Shown here one piece after another: positions 45,130 through 57,289 of a stretch of 64,000 nt of DNA (the stretch's first letter is position 1; each line of letters opens with the position of its first letter). Origin of the DNA: Cryptomeria japonica (lineage: Eukaryota; Streptophyta; Pinopsida; Cupressales; Cupressaceae). The DNA lies in assembly GCF_030272615.1 (NCBI RefSeq), contig NC_081406.1, positions 184,363,770-184,427,769 on the forward strand. Direction: 5' to 3'. The notes under the pieces were generated by a model. The model was not told the DNA's origin, did no database searches, and worked only from the letters and a program-made list of their open reading frames with translations. A program made the position numbers and the translations under genes.

Positions 45130-46124
45130 TCATATGACAATAATGGCCCAAAGTGTGCCTGATCCCTCACTATCCAAGCATACATCCCAGAACCCTGTGG
45201 CATTCATTGTATCCTATCGAACTACCTACCCACCCTGTCCACCAACTCCCTCTCTAGCACATAGGGCACCCACCCAATCAGATACCAGCTCCTGAATGTA
45301 TATGGTAGCTCCACTGCGTCATCCTCCCACTCCTCGCACTCTTGGTATGGTCTCCATACCACAGTGTCAATCTCATCGATGACTCAGTGCCAGTACTCCA
45401 ATCTCCCAATTCACGGCTGAGATGTAATCATATCATATAAATGCACAAAAATGCACCCATGGCCCCTACCTCTGAAATGAATCAGTTGGGTAATCGATAG
45501 ATGCTCATAAGACCATACCTGCAAAAATGTCACTCTGCAGCCTAATCCTACTGATCCATGGTATACAAACTGATAAAGCTTATAATACAATTGTGTCAGC
45601 AGACACAGTCCCCAGGCAAATTTGATATGCTATGTCACCAGTATCTCCAGTGTGCTACCCCAGCCCATAGCCAACCCTCGTGTCACCCTATCCAAACATA
45701 GGAACCCACTGATCACTCCTACCAATAATGCTAATCCAGTCCATGTTATCATGTCCCATGCCATGTGTCCAACCCTCATCTCCAATCCCAGATCTTGGAA
45801 CACTCATCTCAGTGCATCCCTATCTCCATCTCGATCATAGGGTACTAACTCCCCATCAATCGGTATCCTTAGAATCCTGTAAACATCCTCTAAGGTGACT
45901 GTCATCTTACCCATCGGCAAATGAAAACTGCAAGTCTCTGAGTGCCATCTCTCAGCTAGTGCAGTCAACAACCCCATGTTCGCCCGAAACTCAGGCACAT
46001 ACAGAATATGTCGCAAGCCCATAACCTCAATTGCAATTTTAGCTTTGGTCGTAAACTCCGAGTCAATGGAAATCTCTCCCATGACTCTAGCATAGGTAGA
46101 TACTCCTGTAGTCAAGCAAATCAA
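45130..46124 (-). pseudogene. Plant mobile domain (MAIN-like) pseudogene, antisense in E4
   Basis: The minus strand from 46124 encodes GLLTALAERWHSETCSFHLP then MGKMTVTLEDVYRILRIPID. This is the signature of the plant mobile domain (LVERW-x-x-E-T-x-T-F-H-L-P-x-G-E-M-x-x-T-L-E-D-V). Further on, past stops, come LGCRVTFLQVWSYEHLSI (near 45530), VWRPYQECEEW (near 45345) and YLIGWVPYVLE (near 45260), also typical. The domain is known in MAIN/MAIL proteins of plants and in transposons. At least four in-frame stops. It lies opposite to the element's direction. Confidence 0.8.
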
Positions 46125-46137
46125 TCATGTCAGTCAT

Positions 46138-46425
46138 AGTGGCATTCCCTGTTCATCACAAAATGCTGCTTTTAATCCTAGTGCTTATGTCTATCATATG
46201 GCACTCTATCCTAGTGACACTCACTTTTCATCACAAAGTGTTGCTATTTATCCTAGTGGTACTCCCTGTTCATCACAAAGTACTACATGTTTTTGCACTC
46301 CCTGTTCATCACAAAGTGCTGCTCATATTTGCACTCACTGTTCATCACAAAGTGCTGCTCTTTTTTAGTACTCCCTGTTCATCACAAAGTACTCTATCTT
46401 GGTACTCCCTAATCATCAAAAAGTG
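46138..46425. repeat. Degenerate tandem repeat, core CTCCCTGTTCATCACAAAGT
   Basis: About eight irregular copies of a roughly 30-bp unit around CTGTTCATCACAAAGTGCTGCT, with spacers of variable length. It lies immediately upstream of the plant-mobile-domain start on the minus strand. Confidence 0.75.
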
Positions 46426-46639
46426 CCTCAATATATCCTATCCTAGGGCCTCTGCTTGAGTGTATCCTCTTGAGTAGTTTCCTGATTGGCAACGTATGTT
46501 CTATCACAAAATTATCAATCTTAGCCCTATTTGCTATCATAGTCTTCCTTAGAGGACCTGCTTGAGTGTATCCTCTCAGCAGCTTATCCAATCGACAACA
46601 TATGCTCATCACAGAACTGTCGATTCAACCTAGAAGACA

Positions 46640-46880
46640 TAAACACATATTTAAGACATAAATGTGCTTGCATACTACACATATGTGCCTGCTCTACACA
46701 GATGCACCTAAAATACATAGATGTGCCTATGCTCTGCACAAACACGCCCATATAGCACAAACATGCCTGAAATACACAGACACACTCGCATTTGACATAA
46801 ATGCTATTTCATTCATAGACGCGCCTAGCATAAACACAGACATGCCTGGCACTAGCACAGATGCGCCTTAGCATTTTTTT
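46640..46880. repeat. Degenerate repeat of CACAGATGTGCCT-like units
   Basis: Irregular copies of ACACAGATG(T/C)GCCT and ACAAACATGCCT separated by short spacers across about 230 bp. No coding content. Confidence 0.6.
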
Positions 46881-47387
46881 TACTTTGCTTGACATTCCTA
46901 AAGGCACATTTATTGCACTACCTAGCATGCATTAATGACAATATTTATTGTAACAAAGTACAAGGAGGTTTTGTTGTACTTACCGGCTCTCCTGCATCTG
47001 CTGGCCTCTGAAATTGGGGAACATGATTGAATCTATGCACTAATGCCATCGCTGCTGACTGCTCTTTGCTATCTCTACACTTTGATCTCTTGGATGTGTG
47101 GATGACAATGAGGATTTTTTCCCCTCATGGTCTATCTTATAGACTACCCTAGCCCTAGCCCTCATTTCCCGAGTCATTCTTCATTATCCCATGACTCTGT
47201 CACTCTATCCAGTCAGTCCATTCTACCCTTTCTTTCTTATCAAGAGATTGTCTGCGATCTTTTCAAACATTTCCATCCAATCTCTCGAGGGAGCATATCA
47301 TTCCCATCTTGGGGAAACTTTGTATCAGTTCATCTTATCTTCTTTGAAACAACGCGACAAGCTGCATTGTCTCAGAGAGGGGCAATA

Positions 47388-48128
47388 AATAGACACCTAA
47401 AATTGTCATGTCTAATTTAATAGATATCTTTATTTATTTAATTATTTGAGCCTAATTCTTCTATTAATTAAATAAATCTTTATTTATTTAATTAATTCAT
47501 TTATCCTCTTCTAGCCTTATTTCTCATTTAAATAAATACTTTTATTTATTTAATTGATCTCACTTCCTCTATTAATTAAATAAATCTTTATTTATTTAAT
47601 TAATTCATTAGCCTTTTCCACCTATGACACATGTCATTCATCTCTTAATTCCTACACTACCTACCCTCTCATTATTTTATTATTTTCTCTACCTACCCTC
47701 TAATCATAACCAACCATTTATCTTTTACACCTCTCAATCTTATCCCTCCATTTCTTATAGTGTCTTCTATATAAAGGAGATGCTTCCTTCATTATCAAAC
47801 CCCCGCAGACTACCTAACTACTCTACGCTTTCAAACTTTCATATGTGATCAAGCCTACTTGCAATAACATTTCTGTTCTTTATTGAGCTCTTGTACACAT
47901 ATAAAATCTGAGAGCAAATATATCAAGCAAGATCAATGGAGATAGGAAGAATGGAGATCCAAACCCTATTGGACATGTGATGGTATAATCCTTGTGATTT
48001 CATTTGATTTGCATTGTCTTAGGTATTCTTCATATGTTATGGTGGATCTTTCTTGTTGTTAGGCTAGGGTTTGGTGGTTGAATCTATTTAGTCTTTCAAT
48101 ATTGTTGTTTCCATTTTCACCATATACA
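47388..48128 (+). repeat. E4 3' LTR
   Basis: 741 bp, aligned with 41291-42076 from AGACACCTAAAATTGTCATG to CATATACATTGGGT; its first two bases are AA instead of TG. One palindrome unit of about 45 bp is missing relative to the 5' LTR. A purine-rich CAGAGAGGGGCAA precedes it. Confidence 0.85.
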
Positions 48129-48182
48129 TTGGGTTTTGTGGTTGAATCTATTTAGTCTTTCAATATTGTTGAATCTATTTAG
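48129..48182 (+). other. Scrambled junction between E4 and E3
   Basis: Right of the E4 LTR lies a duplicate of an LTR segment (GTGGTTGAATCTATTTAGTC and the next bases, also at about 48075). Then comes a third partial copy (GAATCTATTTAGT) before E3 ORF2 begins. This looks like filler DNA copied during end-joining. Confidence 0.75.
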
Positions 48183-49018
48183 TGTTCCTGATTTTCCCAA
48201 GGATGATATAAGGATTGTGCTAAGCAGAGTTCATGGGGAGTTCTTTTGGTTGGATTCAATTCATAAGATAACCAAAGAGGCAGTTAGGGCAGTGATAGGC
48301 TTACCTTCCACTAGTAGTAGACCTGACAAGACTAAAAAGGTTTCAAATGACACTGTAATGACCCTAATCGACGTAACCTTTGACAAAAGATCCCTGAGAG
48401 TAAATGATGTAAAGGACATCAATGTAAGGTTCATTAGCATGATTCTTGGATACAAGGCTACTCATGCCAACAAATTAAACTATGTTTCTAGCTTATGTAT
48501 CATAATCAAAAGTGCTTATGACATGGTAAACAACAATGCAAAGATTGACATATGCAAATGGTTGAAGGATGAATTGATAGACAATCTAAAGAAAATCAAA
48601 GAGAACAAGACATAAACAATAGATAGTTAGGCCTCTGGCAAAGAAGTTGACACCAAAGAAAAGGAAAGAAAAACAAGTTGTCCCTCCTTTGGACAAACTT
48701 TTGAATGAGACAACTAAAGATGGCAAATTGTCAAATATCAACAAGTTGTATAACACACTTTCAAATAATCAAAAACAAAGTATAGAAAATAGCTTTATTT
48801 TACACCTTGATATCTATAAGAAACTTTTAATGGAAATTGTAGATGATATACCCAATGACTTGTATAGAAGGTTAGAAGCAAGAAGGGTAGAAATTGTTGA
48901 ATTGGATAAAAAGACCAAGATAGAAAAACTACTTGCAGTTCACCCAGTGAACTCAACACAAGAGATAAATGAATTAAAAAGTAAGGCTAACCGGACAATA
49001 TTTTTAATCGGTCACTGA
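48183..49018 (+). pseudogene. E3 ORF2, 5'-truncated and internally deleted
   Basis: It begins inside the conserved block (VPDFPKDDIRIVLSRVHGEF, with Trp where E1 has TAG) and follows E1 ORF2 closely through MILGYKATHANKLN to DELIDNLKKIKENK, where TAA stops it at 48613-48615. The next part (from 48647, MTPKKRKEKQVVPPLDKLLN) matches E1 more than 200 residues further on, so about 600 bp are deleted. It ends with IPNDLYRRLEARR-type sequence and TGA at 49016-49018, 12 nt in frame before ORF3. Confidence 0.7.
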
Positions 49019-49030
49019 CATGTAGCGCTA

Positions 49031-50727
49031 ATGGCAGGTAGAGTTAATGAGATATCAAAAGAAACTATAGAAAAGTGGGATATATTCTTTGTTAAAAAGG
49101 AAAAACAAGAAGAGCTCAAACGACCAAAGACTCTCAGAGTCTATCAAAAGGATAAGGATAAGGGAAAAGACAAAGTAGGTGGTCCTCCTAGCTTAAAGAT
49201 AATAGATAACTTGCCCCCACCTCCTTCTGATACTCCATCGGCACAAATTGTTGACACACAACCAGTAATAGAGAGTATGGAAACACCACATGAGGACACA
49301 AATCTTGACTTAGAGGTGTTGTACACAATGAATATCAACACATAGGAAGTCAACATTGTGGTTGATAAGGAGACAAGTGAGAAGAGAGATGTGGCAACTA
49401 AGCCACCGGTAGAAGACATTACAATTGAGACAAATATTGAGGATACAGTTGGAAACATTGAAATTGGAGCTGAGCAACAAACTAAAAAATCAATTGATCC
49501 CTTGGTTACTGGAATGGTGACTGATAACATTTAAAAATCGACAGATGGGATACCGGCTACAGAAAAGCCTACTAAGTCACCGACTGTGGATAGTATTGAA
49601 GTGCAAATAGAAAAACCGATAGTGGATACCACTATAAAATCATCAGAGGCACCATCAGAGAAACCATCAATAGAGAGCATAGAGAAACAGGAAGAGACAC
49701 ATATAGAGAAATAGGTAGAGCAACAGGTTCATTCACAGGTACATACAGAGACAGTGTCATTGGCTACAATTGAAAAACCTAAACCTTTGGTAGTTGAAAT
49801 GCAGACACAAAGTGACCCTCCAGAGTAAGAGGAAAGCAAAGCTAATACTACCACCAGTAGATTACACATTGTAAAGGTAGTTGGACAGTCATCTAGAACC
49901 TCCATGAATGAATTTAGACCAACTAATGTGATAGAGATATTATTAGATTCAATCAAGAAAATAATAGATTGTAATGCACTAGCATATAAGGCTATTGATG
50001 ATACCTTAGTAATTTTTGAATTGATAGCACCCAAGTGTAAAATAGAGAATAAATATTCTTTAAGCCAATTAGACACATTGTCTAAGTACATAACTGACAA
50101 TCTACTAACAATTGATCAAATCAATGAGGAGACCTTCAGAGAGAAAATGAATAAAGAGAAAGAAAAATTCTTTGAGGAGACAGTCAAGAAGAATAAGGAA
50201 CATATGGATACATTATTATGGGTACTAGGCAAGACAATTTTGGATTTCAAAAAATTGTACAAAGATACATGTAAAACAAACATTTTGACAGAAGATATAG
50301 ATAATGAGATCAACAAAGCACAAAAGAAAAATCAATGATATTGCTGACAATTTAATAGGTTCATCAGATTCAATATCAGTAGTAGAATAAGAAATTGCAA
50401 GATTTGAAGAGAAAATAGAAAAACTTGAAAAACATAAGGAAATGTTAAAATTTAAGGCAAAGGAACTGAAGTATAGACTAGGTCCTAAACTAGATATCCT
50501 CATCTCTTTGAGAAAAGAGATTTCTGAGACTCTTGTTCCAGGACTTAAGACACTGTAAGGTCAAATGCACTTACTCACCGGTACAATCCAAAGGACTAAA
50601 GCAGCACTAAAGGACAGTGAAAGATTCTACAACAGTTTGAATGTTGCTTTAGTGGATCTTTATCAGATTGTAACCCACTAGTTACAGGGATCGAGACAGG
50701 ACCTACACTCAATTGACATTGAATGAC
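49031..50727 (+). pseudogene. E3 ORF3, unrecognised coiled-coil protein with stops
   Basis: Homologue of E1 ORF3: MAGRVNEISKETIEKWDIFF, a variable Thr/Glu/Pro/Lys-rich middle with several in-frame stops (for example near 49345, 49533 and 49713), then the conserved STSMNEFRPTNVIEILLDSI-type block and coiled coils. A frameshift occurs near 50335. The C-terminal part continues to about 50727 (LISLRKEISETLVPGLKTL, then DLYQIVTH), matching E1 7525-7271. No known domain. Confidence 0.6.
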
Positions 50728-50948
50728 AACCTTTGTCATTGATGCCAAAGGGGGAGTAGTAGAGGATGAGAAAAAGGAATAAGGATGAGAAAAATGTATG
50801 ACAAAAGAGATCATATGCTTAGGGGGAGCACACATTTTTGGAGCAGACAATTTTGGTAACACAGTTTTGACAGTTTTGGACAACACTTTTTGGATATACT
50901 TTTTGGTTGTTTCTCATGAGTGTTGCCATCAATGCCAAAGGGGGAGAT
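50728..50948 (+). other. E3 polypurine tracts (three)
   Basis: GATGCCAAAGGGGGAGTAG (about 50741-50760), TTAGGGGGAGCAC (about 50817-50831) and GCCAAAGGGGGAGAT (50934-50948, abutting the LTR). Same order and nearly the same spacing as in E1. Confidence 0.75.
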
Positions 50949-51689
50949 TGTTGGCAAATGTACACTCCAATGAGAAATTGTAGGTGATTGAATGTATTGC
51001 CATTTATGGCAACCTTAAAATCCTATGGCACTGGCAGGCACCAACACTGACATACTCTACACTACAATTCACCGACAACGAAAAGATGATTACCGACACC
51101 CTAGTCGACAAGATTTTGTTTATTACATAATGCATTTTATTATAATATCTTTTTGTAAGCCGACATGGAATATTGTAATAAGGCTCATATATAAGTATGA
51201 TATCTTGTAGAACATTTGTAATAGGAAATATGCATAGATAGATATTATGTACGAATATTGAGGCAAATTATGGAATAAGGTTTATGATTATTGCAAGAGA
51301 TTAAACTGGTACTGAACCTGGCATAACAGATGCTGAACTGAAGTAGTACATGATATTGGATTTACATAATCCATTTTGTAAGTTAGTGAGACTTCCTTTT
51401 GTATTTAAGCAGTGAGCTTTAGGCAGTTGGCCTTCCTGCATGTGCAAGCCCCTATTGTATCAGTAATATTCACTTATTGGCTAGTAAGCGAATATTGTGG
51501 GTCACAAATCCCACAATATTATGTTATGGTGTGCTTTCTATATTGTATTTATTGTTCTTATTTACTATATTAATTCTGGTTTACCGGTACACTGTTTTGG
51601 AATGCAATTCATTTAATAAGTTCAGAAAATCCATTAACCGGTTAGATACTGATTCACCCACCCTCTCAGCATCTTTGGGAGTCCTAATA
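50949..51689 (+). repeat. E3 3' LTR
   Basis: 741 bp, TGTTGGCA...CCTAATA, aligned with 40120-40896. It lacks about 36 bp after TCACAAATCCCACA (near 51515). Followed by ATATG. Confidence 0.88.
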
Positions 51690-53019
51690 ATATGTTGATC
51701 AGATCATTCACCCCCAAATGTTGAGAAGGACAAAGGTTAAGGATGGGTAGTTACCATCATGAGGGAGAAGTTGAGATGAAAGAGTGTGTGCAATTAATAT
51801 CTTGGCTACACATTCAAATGGGCAAGATAGATCACTAGTACTAGTGTCAAAGTGGGATGTGATACCGAAAGGAGGTCCAATGGAAAAAGTATACTGGTAG
51901 AGATATTGGATTAGTATAGTAAACCAGCATGTGCAGTATGTTGTTGGTAGGGACAGTTACCGGTATTGAAGAATATGTGTTGCAATGCATTTCAATAACA
52001 TTGCAGTGGCCTCGGTGGCTTGGAAAGAATAAATTTTCCTTGGGCAATATTGGAGAAGCATTATCTAGAAATGTGTTGAATCGATAACTGATCTCATGTG
52101 CACACATCCTGATGATTCAATTGGTTGGATAGGTGACATGATGCTGATATAGGATGGTATTATGGTCATGAAAGAGGATGTCACAAGATTGTGATGGACA
52201 TCATGGATGTGATAGATCATTTACAATTCATAGATGCTCACCTCTACCAACACAAGGTGCAGATTGAAGCACCAGATTAGGACCTGACATGTTAAGAAGA
52301 CCAAATATTTTTAGTTTAGGTGGAGTTCACTTTTATATCCTCTAATTGGTATCAGGCATACTGAACACTGTGGAAGATCAGGCAATTGGTTGACCATACT
52401 GGTATGTTAGTGACTTTGGAAAGGTACCTATTAAATTTGTCTATCTATCAAAGTCACAATCAGGTTACCCAGAAGTACAGTAGAATAGCAAAAGGATTTT
52501 CTCACCTATCATTGGGCCACTAGGTGACAGGAAGTGGAGTCTGGTTTACAAGAAGAACAACTTGCAAAGGAGAATAAAAGAGCTCACTTAATTGGTTGTG
52601 AGCACAAAGAGGGAGAGTTACCTGCACAGTGGGAAAATTTATCAGATTGGTACCTGATTGCTACCAACAGATTTATGTTAGTGCAACCCTCACAAATTAA
52701 GAGTGTACCAGTAGCATTATATTAGCACCAATTTGTATCAGTACCTGCATCAACAATTGATATCAGATAGAGAAGATGTAGTATGACCAACAGGTAAGTA
52801 GTATTCATTGACACATCTTTCAACAATTGGGTGCTTCTACAATTGGTATCAGATTGCTATAAACATTTGGTGTCAATTCTTTGGTTCAAGTCCTGCTGGT
52901 TGAGAGAGCTTGCAGTATACTAGCTGTCAAGACCCTTTGCCATTATTGTCAAAGGGGGAGAAAGAATCTGTAGTATACTGGATACTACATGTGTTGACAT
53001 CAATGCCAAAGGGGGAGAT
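51690..53019 (+). other. E6 internal 3' region with purine tracts
   Basis: Continues the element whose Gag remnant ends at 40119. No supported gene; the open stretch 52534-52725 has no family features. Purine tracts of the CAAAGGGGGAG type occur at about 52957-52971 and 53003-53019, the latter touching the LTR. Confidence 0.5.
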
Positions 53020-55619
53020 CGTTGGTATTGTGTTGTCATTGATGTCAACTAGTATAACATGTTACCGGTATAGCAAGACAACCAGTATGGGAGAATATTT
53101 GATATGCTGTTAGTGTTATCAACTGGTTGTGTGGATAGTGAATCCAAGAGGTAAGCATGTTGGAGTAACTAGTTTACATGTCAGTATTGGGAGGAAGGAA
53201 CTAGTTAGTGAGTATGCATACTGATGCTGAACAGGCATTATAGAGAAGTGACTAGTGAGTGATGAGAACCATAAAGCCTGTGACTAGTAGAGCTTGCTGC
53301 AGTATGAACTAATGAAGGGTTAGTAGTGCAACTAGTATGCTAGTGTGATGTCATCTAGTAGGACTCCCACTAGATGAAGAGAAGGTTGACAAAAGGTGTG
53401 TTGCTTCAGTGAGAAAAGATGACATATGGAAAAGGTACTAGGACATATATCAAGTTGGACATGTATCCTCTCCTTAGTGAAGTCACATCATTACCAATAG
53501 GTGACATAGATCTTCCTCCATCGGTGTTTTGTAGTTGAAATGTAGTTGTCTACTCTTCCCACTAGTAAGCGATAATACCTTTCTTATCCCACAACATACA
53601 TGACATGCATCATGACTCTTCAAAATAATATAGTCAAATTAAGAAAAGGCAGGTGATGGGATGCATAGATCGGATGACCAAAGCGGAAGATGAGGATGCC
53701 TCCAGTGGTTGAGATCTGAGATATACATCAAATCAACATGTGAATTCAAGATTTGCCATAGGGATAGAGAAGGAAGAGTTGAGATGATGGGTTTGCCATT
53801 TTGGCAAATTGGTTGAGAGGAGAATAAGTCAAATGAAGATGAGTCTCTGTAGTTACACACTTCAAGTTACCAAGGTTCAGGTGGAGATTGTTGTTGCCAC
53901 CAATGGAGATGGTTGGAGGTTGATAGCATGAAGTCATCTAGTGTCCCAATAGGTAAACAACGTTACTGACATGCAACTAAGTGAACTAAGAGACAAATGC
54001 AAAGTTCTCTCAATCTGATCAATATGCACATGGTGAGTCATCCTAGATTGCTGCTGAGGACTAGCATGGTTGATGATCGGGTAAATGTGATACACTGACA
54101 AGACAAATATGGTGGTGGCAAGAAGGTAAAATGGTAAGGTGAGGCATAGCGGTAGGGTTAGATGACTGGTAGGTGTACACTAGTTAAGTGTTTGGTTGGT
54201 GATCCCGTCTGAACCAACATAAAGGTATAAGCTGACAAATACCGACAAAGACACCACATAGAGTTGAAGTGGAAAGCATGTAGAGGTCGATGAAGTGCTA
54301 TATCAGTGAAGTTGTTGGTATTGGTCGATATTAAATGTTGACTGTGATAATCATAGGGGAATTGCAAAAGCGTGTGGATCAAGGAAAATCAAAGGACGCC
54401 CCCTGGTGAGTTGATGGATGAAGGAGATCTGATCAACTTATCAACTTGGAAAATATAACCGTGAGATCATTTGATGTGATATATAGAAGTAGGTTGGCAA
54501 TCAGTCTGTCGTATTTTCTAAACATAGAAAATATGTATTGGAAGTCACAAGATTGGTAGCAATGGATGATTTGTTGCAGGTCCACAATATCAGAGAAGAG
54601 ATTTGATTGGATCTAGTATGCCAAATTGGTCAATAAGCAAACCCTAGCACACCAAAGTTCAAACTCACATGTTGGTGAGAAAGCTCTGATATATTTATGC
54701 TGATCAAAGATTGAAGGTGTAATGTTGGTTGATGGAGAAGAGTGATCCTGAGAAAAGTAGAGAACAAATAAGATTGAGCAAAGTCAAGGAACTCAACATT
54801 TGAAGAAGAGAGCCCGCAAGAAAGGAAAAACTAGTGAGAGAGTTTAGTAGCAGCTTAACTGACAAGATCAAAGAAACTGGTAAATTGTAAAGTGAGTTGT
54901 AGAGGTGGGAACTGGTGGTCTTCAAGCTAGCTAGAAGGCAGTGCAAAGTGAAGTAGCTGTATGTGTATATGGGAGAAAAAATTTGGTAGGTAGAGAGCAG
55001 AGAAAGGATAAACCAATGAGCATAATAACTGGCAACAGGCTTATGATCTGATTGTTCATTCAATAGGAAGAGGTAGAACTAGTGTGTCAACAGTAGTAGG
55101 CGAAGGTGAGTAGAGAGATAGAGAGAGAGATAGAAGGAAGGGTAGGAGTCAACCGGTAAGGCAAAGGAGGTGAGAAACTGACAGAGTAAACTATATGCAG
55201 TGATTACAAGATTCACTTGTAATTAGATTATTACTTTTGTAATTGATTATGTTCATGATAGATCACTGAGTTGGAGCTCGGTGCCCTAAATTAGGGGCTG
55301 GTGCTCCTTGGGTTGATGCCCTAAATCAGGATTGGTGCCCTAAATGTTGTAACCAATGTTTTCATTGTGAGGGTGGATTGGAGCAGTAGACTCCACCAAC
55401 ATTTCTCACTGAGGTTTTTCCCATCTTGGGTTTTCCTTGTATATACCGGTGTCATGTGATGTGCCTTTGTGTATGCTTGCTTTGTGACATCTTTCGTTCT
55501 CTTACCGGTAGGTTAACTTGGCATTAGGATTGGTAATTGGTAATCACTCTTAGTATTAAGAGGTTAAGAATTGGAAACCATTGATTCACCCCCCTCTCAA
55601 TGGCATATTGTGTTCAACA
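53020..55619 (+). repeat. E6 3' LTR (about 2.6 kb)
   Basis: It starts CGTTGGTATT (TG changed to CG) directly after a Sirevirus purine tract. It ends near TGTTCAACA at 55619, after the C-rich box at 55584-55600. The left partner is absent, so the right boundary is inferred. Palindromic ACCGGT and CCGGTA motifs occur inside. Short ORFs within are not supported. Confidence 0.6.
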
Positions 55620-56361
55620 CTACAATCATCATGCTGCCCAAGAAAATGAAGAATGTCACCAGACCATGAAAAATTATCAATAATGCACTCACCAATATAT
55701 GCAGACCACCAACATGAGTATCACATGATCTAGAAACATCCAAAAGCAATGTGAATGACCACAACATTCTCACCAACTCAAATTTTTAGAATCATCGGAT
55801 CATCATACCGGACCTCAAGAACATCAATTGAATTGATTGACAAATTGAAAGATTCACTTGCACAACTCCAAATCTCAAACCACTTGAACTGAAGACACAT
55901 ATCAGTGTCCCAAACATATTCCACACATCCATAGATTAATATATTTCGATGCAGATAAAAATACCAAACACTGGCATCACTGAACAACAAAAAAATTGGC
56001 CACAACACTGATAGTCAAATCTCACTCAAATCATCATGTGAACCTCTGCAACTCATACTGAATCAACTAGAGATATCACTTTACAAACCCTTTTATCCGC
56101 AACAACTTAACATCAATACACAAGATAGACCAACCATCTGAATATCACTGCATCACTACACCAATATGTTGACATCAATGACAACACATTCTCAATCAAT
56201 CTCAAATATCTCAAGCACATATTTGTAGCACTCATCCAACAATCTCCTCATACATCCAACATAAAGAGCATTGCATCGCCACATTTTTCTAAAATCCCAG
56301 GAGAAGGTTTCATACCTAAGGTATTTCATTTCAATATTTTCATTATTATTTAAGTTATGTC
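55620..56361. other. No recognisable gene
   Basis: AT-rich, with many CATCA/ACATCAA motifs but no ORF with family features. It ends where the E5 LTR begins. Confidence 0.5.
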
Positions 56362-57258
56362 TGTTGGAAATTGACACTCTACTGGTTAGGTTTCATTATG
56401 TTTTCATTGATGGCAACATTTTTTTGGGTTCAGGCTTCATATGGTGTACCGGCAGGCACTTCACAAACTCTACACTAGAACCAGCACCGATAGGGTAGAA
56501 GATTTCTTTAGTCACTGGCAATGCAGGCCGACATGGTATGGTAAAGGATATCGGTATTGGAGGCCAACACATTTTGGATCCAACATCGACAACTTGTTTT
56601 AATGCTTATTCATTTATGTTATAAGGCCGACATGTAATATGATATTTTATATATCCTTGTAAGCCAACATAAGGCACAAATTTGTATAGGGTATATAGGG
56701 GATATTTTTTAGATCACTTTTGATATGGATGAGTGGATAAGGTTATGGATGTAATATAATGCAAAATATATCAGAGAGACTATGTATGTGAGGAATTCAT
56801 TGTAAGGGTTATTCCAGTACTGAGGTTTAGGGTTTTAATCGGAATTGTATTCTGGCATAGGAGATGCTATACTAAATAGTTCACTATTCTCTGGATTGTT
56901 GTCTGGATTGTTATGTAGTTAATGAGGCTCCTTTTGTGATGAGCAGTGTGCTCTAGGGTGTAAGCCTTCCTGCAAGTGTAGGTCCATCATATATTATAAT
57001 ATCTCTTCATATGGCCAATGAATTGATATTGCGGGTCACAAATCCCACCATGGTTTTTCCTCATTGAGGTTTTCCACATATAAATCTGTGTCTTATGATT
57101 TCTCATTTATGTGTTTGGGTTATTGGTTGCATTACTTCTTTCAATTCTATTTATATCAGTATACTGGTTGATGTATTTATGTTTTGTTAAGGCTAAACTC
57201 TTTTATTCTGGTATAAAACTGATTCACCCCCCCCTCTCAGTGTTATTGGTTTCCAACA
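56362..57258 (+). repeat. E5 5' LTR
   Basis: 897 bp with perfect TGTTGGAA/TTCCAACA ends and the C-rich box at 57220-57241. It shares short motifs with the E1/E3 LTRs (GGCCGACATG, ACAAATCCCACC) but is clearly diverged. Confidence 0.85.
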
Positions 57259-57260
57259 AT

Positions 57261-57271
57261 TGGTATCAGAG
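57261..57271 (+). other. E5 primer-binding site (initiator Met tRNA)
   Basis: TGGTATCAGAG, 2 nt after the LTR; the next base is T rather than C. Confidence 0.85.
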
Positions 57272-57289
57272 TGTTGTGCCTCGGAGGAA

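Larger units (their letters stand above)
41291..48128 (+). mobile_element. E4: Ty3/gypsy derivative (Tat/Athila-like) with antisense plant-mobile-domain gene
   Basis: It has paired LTRs (41291-42076 and 47388-48128) flanking 5.3 kb. On the plus strand only an undefined 5' ORF and the C-terminal end of a gypsy integrase remain; protease, reverse transcriptase, RNase H and the integrase core are deleted. Between there and the 3' LTR lies a minus-strand plant-mobile-domain pseudogene and tandem repeats. Tat-lineage elements such as maize Grande are known to carry an antisense extra ORF in that place. No clean target duplication is seen, because the right junction is rearranged (48129-48182). Confidence 0.75.
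40120..51689 (+). mobile_element. E3: non-autonomous Sirevirus-like LTR retrotransposon, interrupted by E4
   Basis: 11,570 bp including a nested 6838-bp E4. Its own parts are 5' LTR, primer site, a Gag fragment, part of ORF2, ORF3, purine tracts and 3' LTR. Same family as E1, with LTR and protein blocks alignable. Between the Gag fragment (ending 41290) and ORF2 (from 48183) about 1.4 kb present in E1 is missing, and E4 sits in its place. No pol genes. Confidence 0.85.

Noticed and set aside
46138-46425. CRISPR-like array (repeats with spacers)
   Set aside because: Plant nuclear context, irregular degenerate units and no cas genes; it is a minisatellite inside a retrotransposon.
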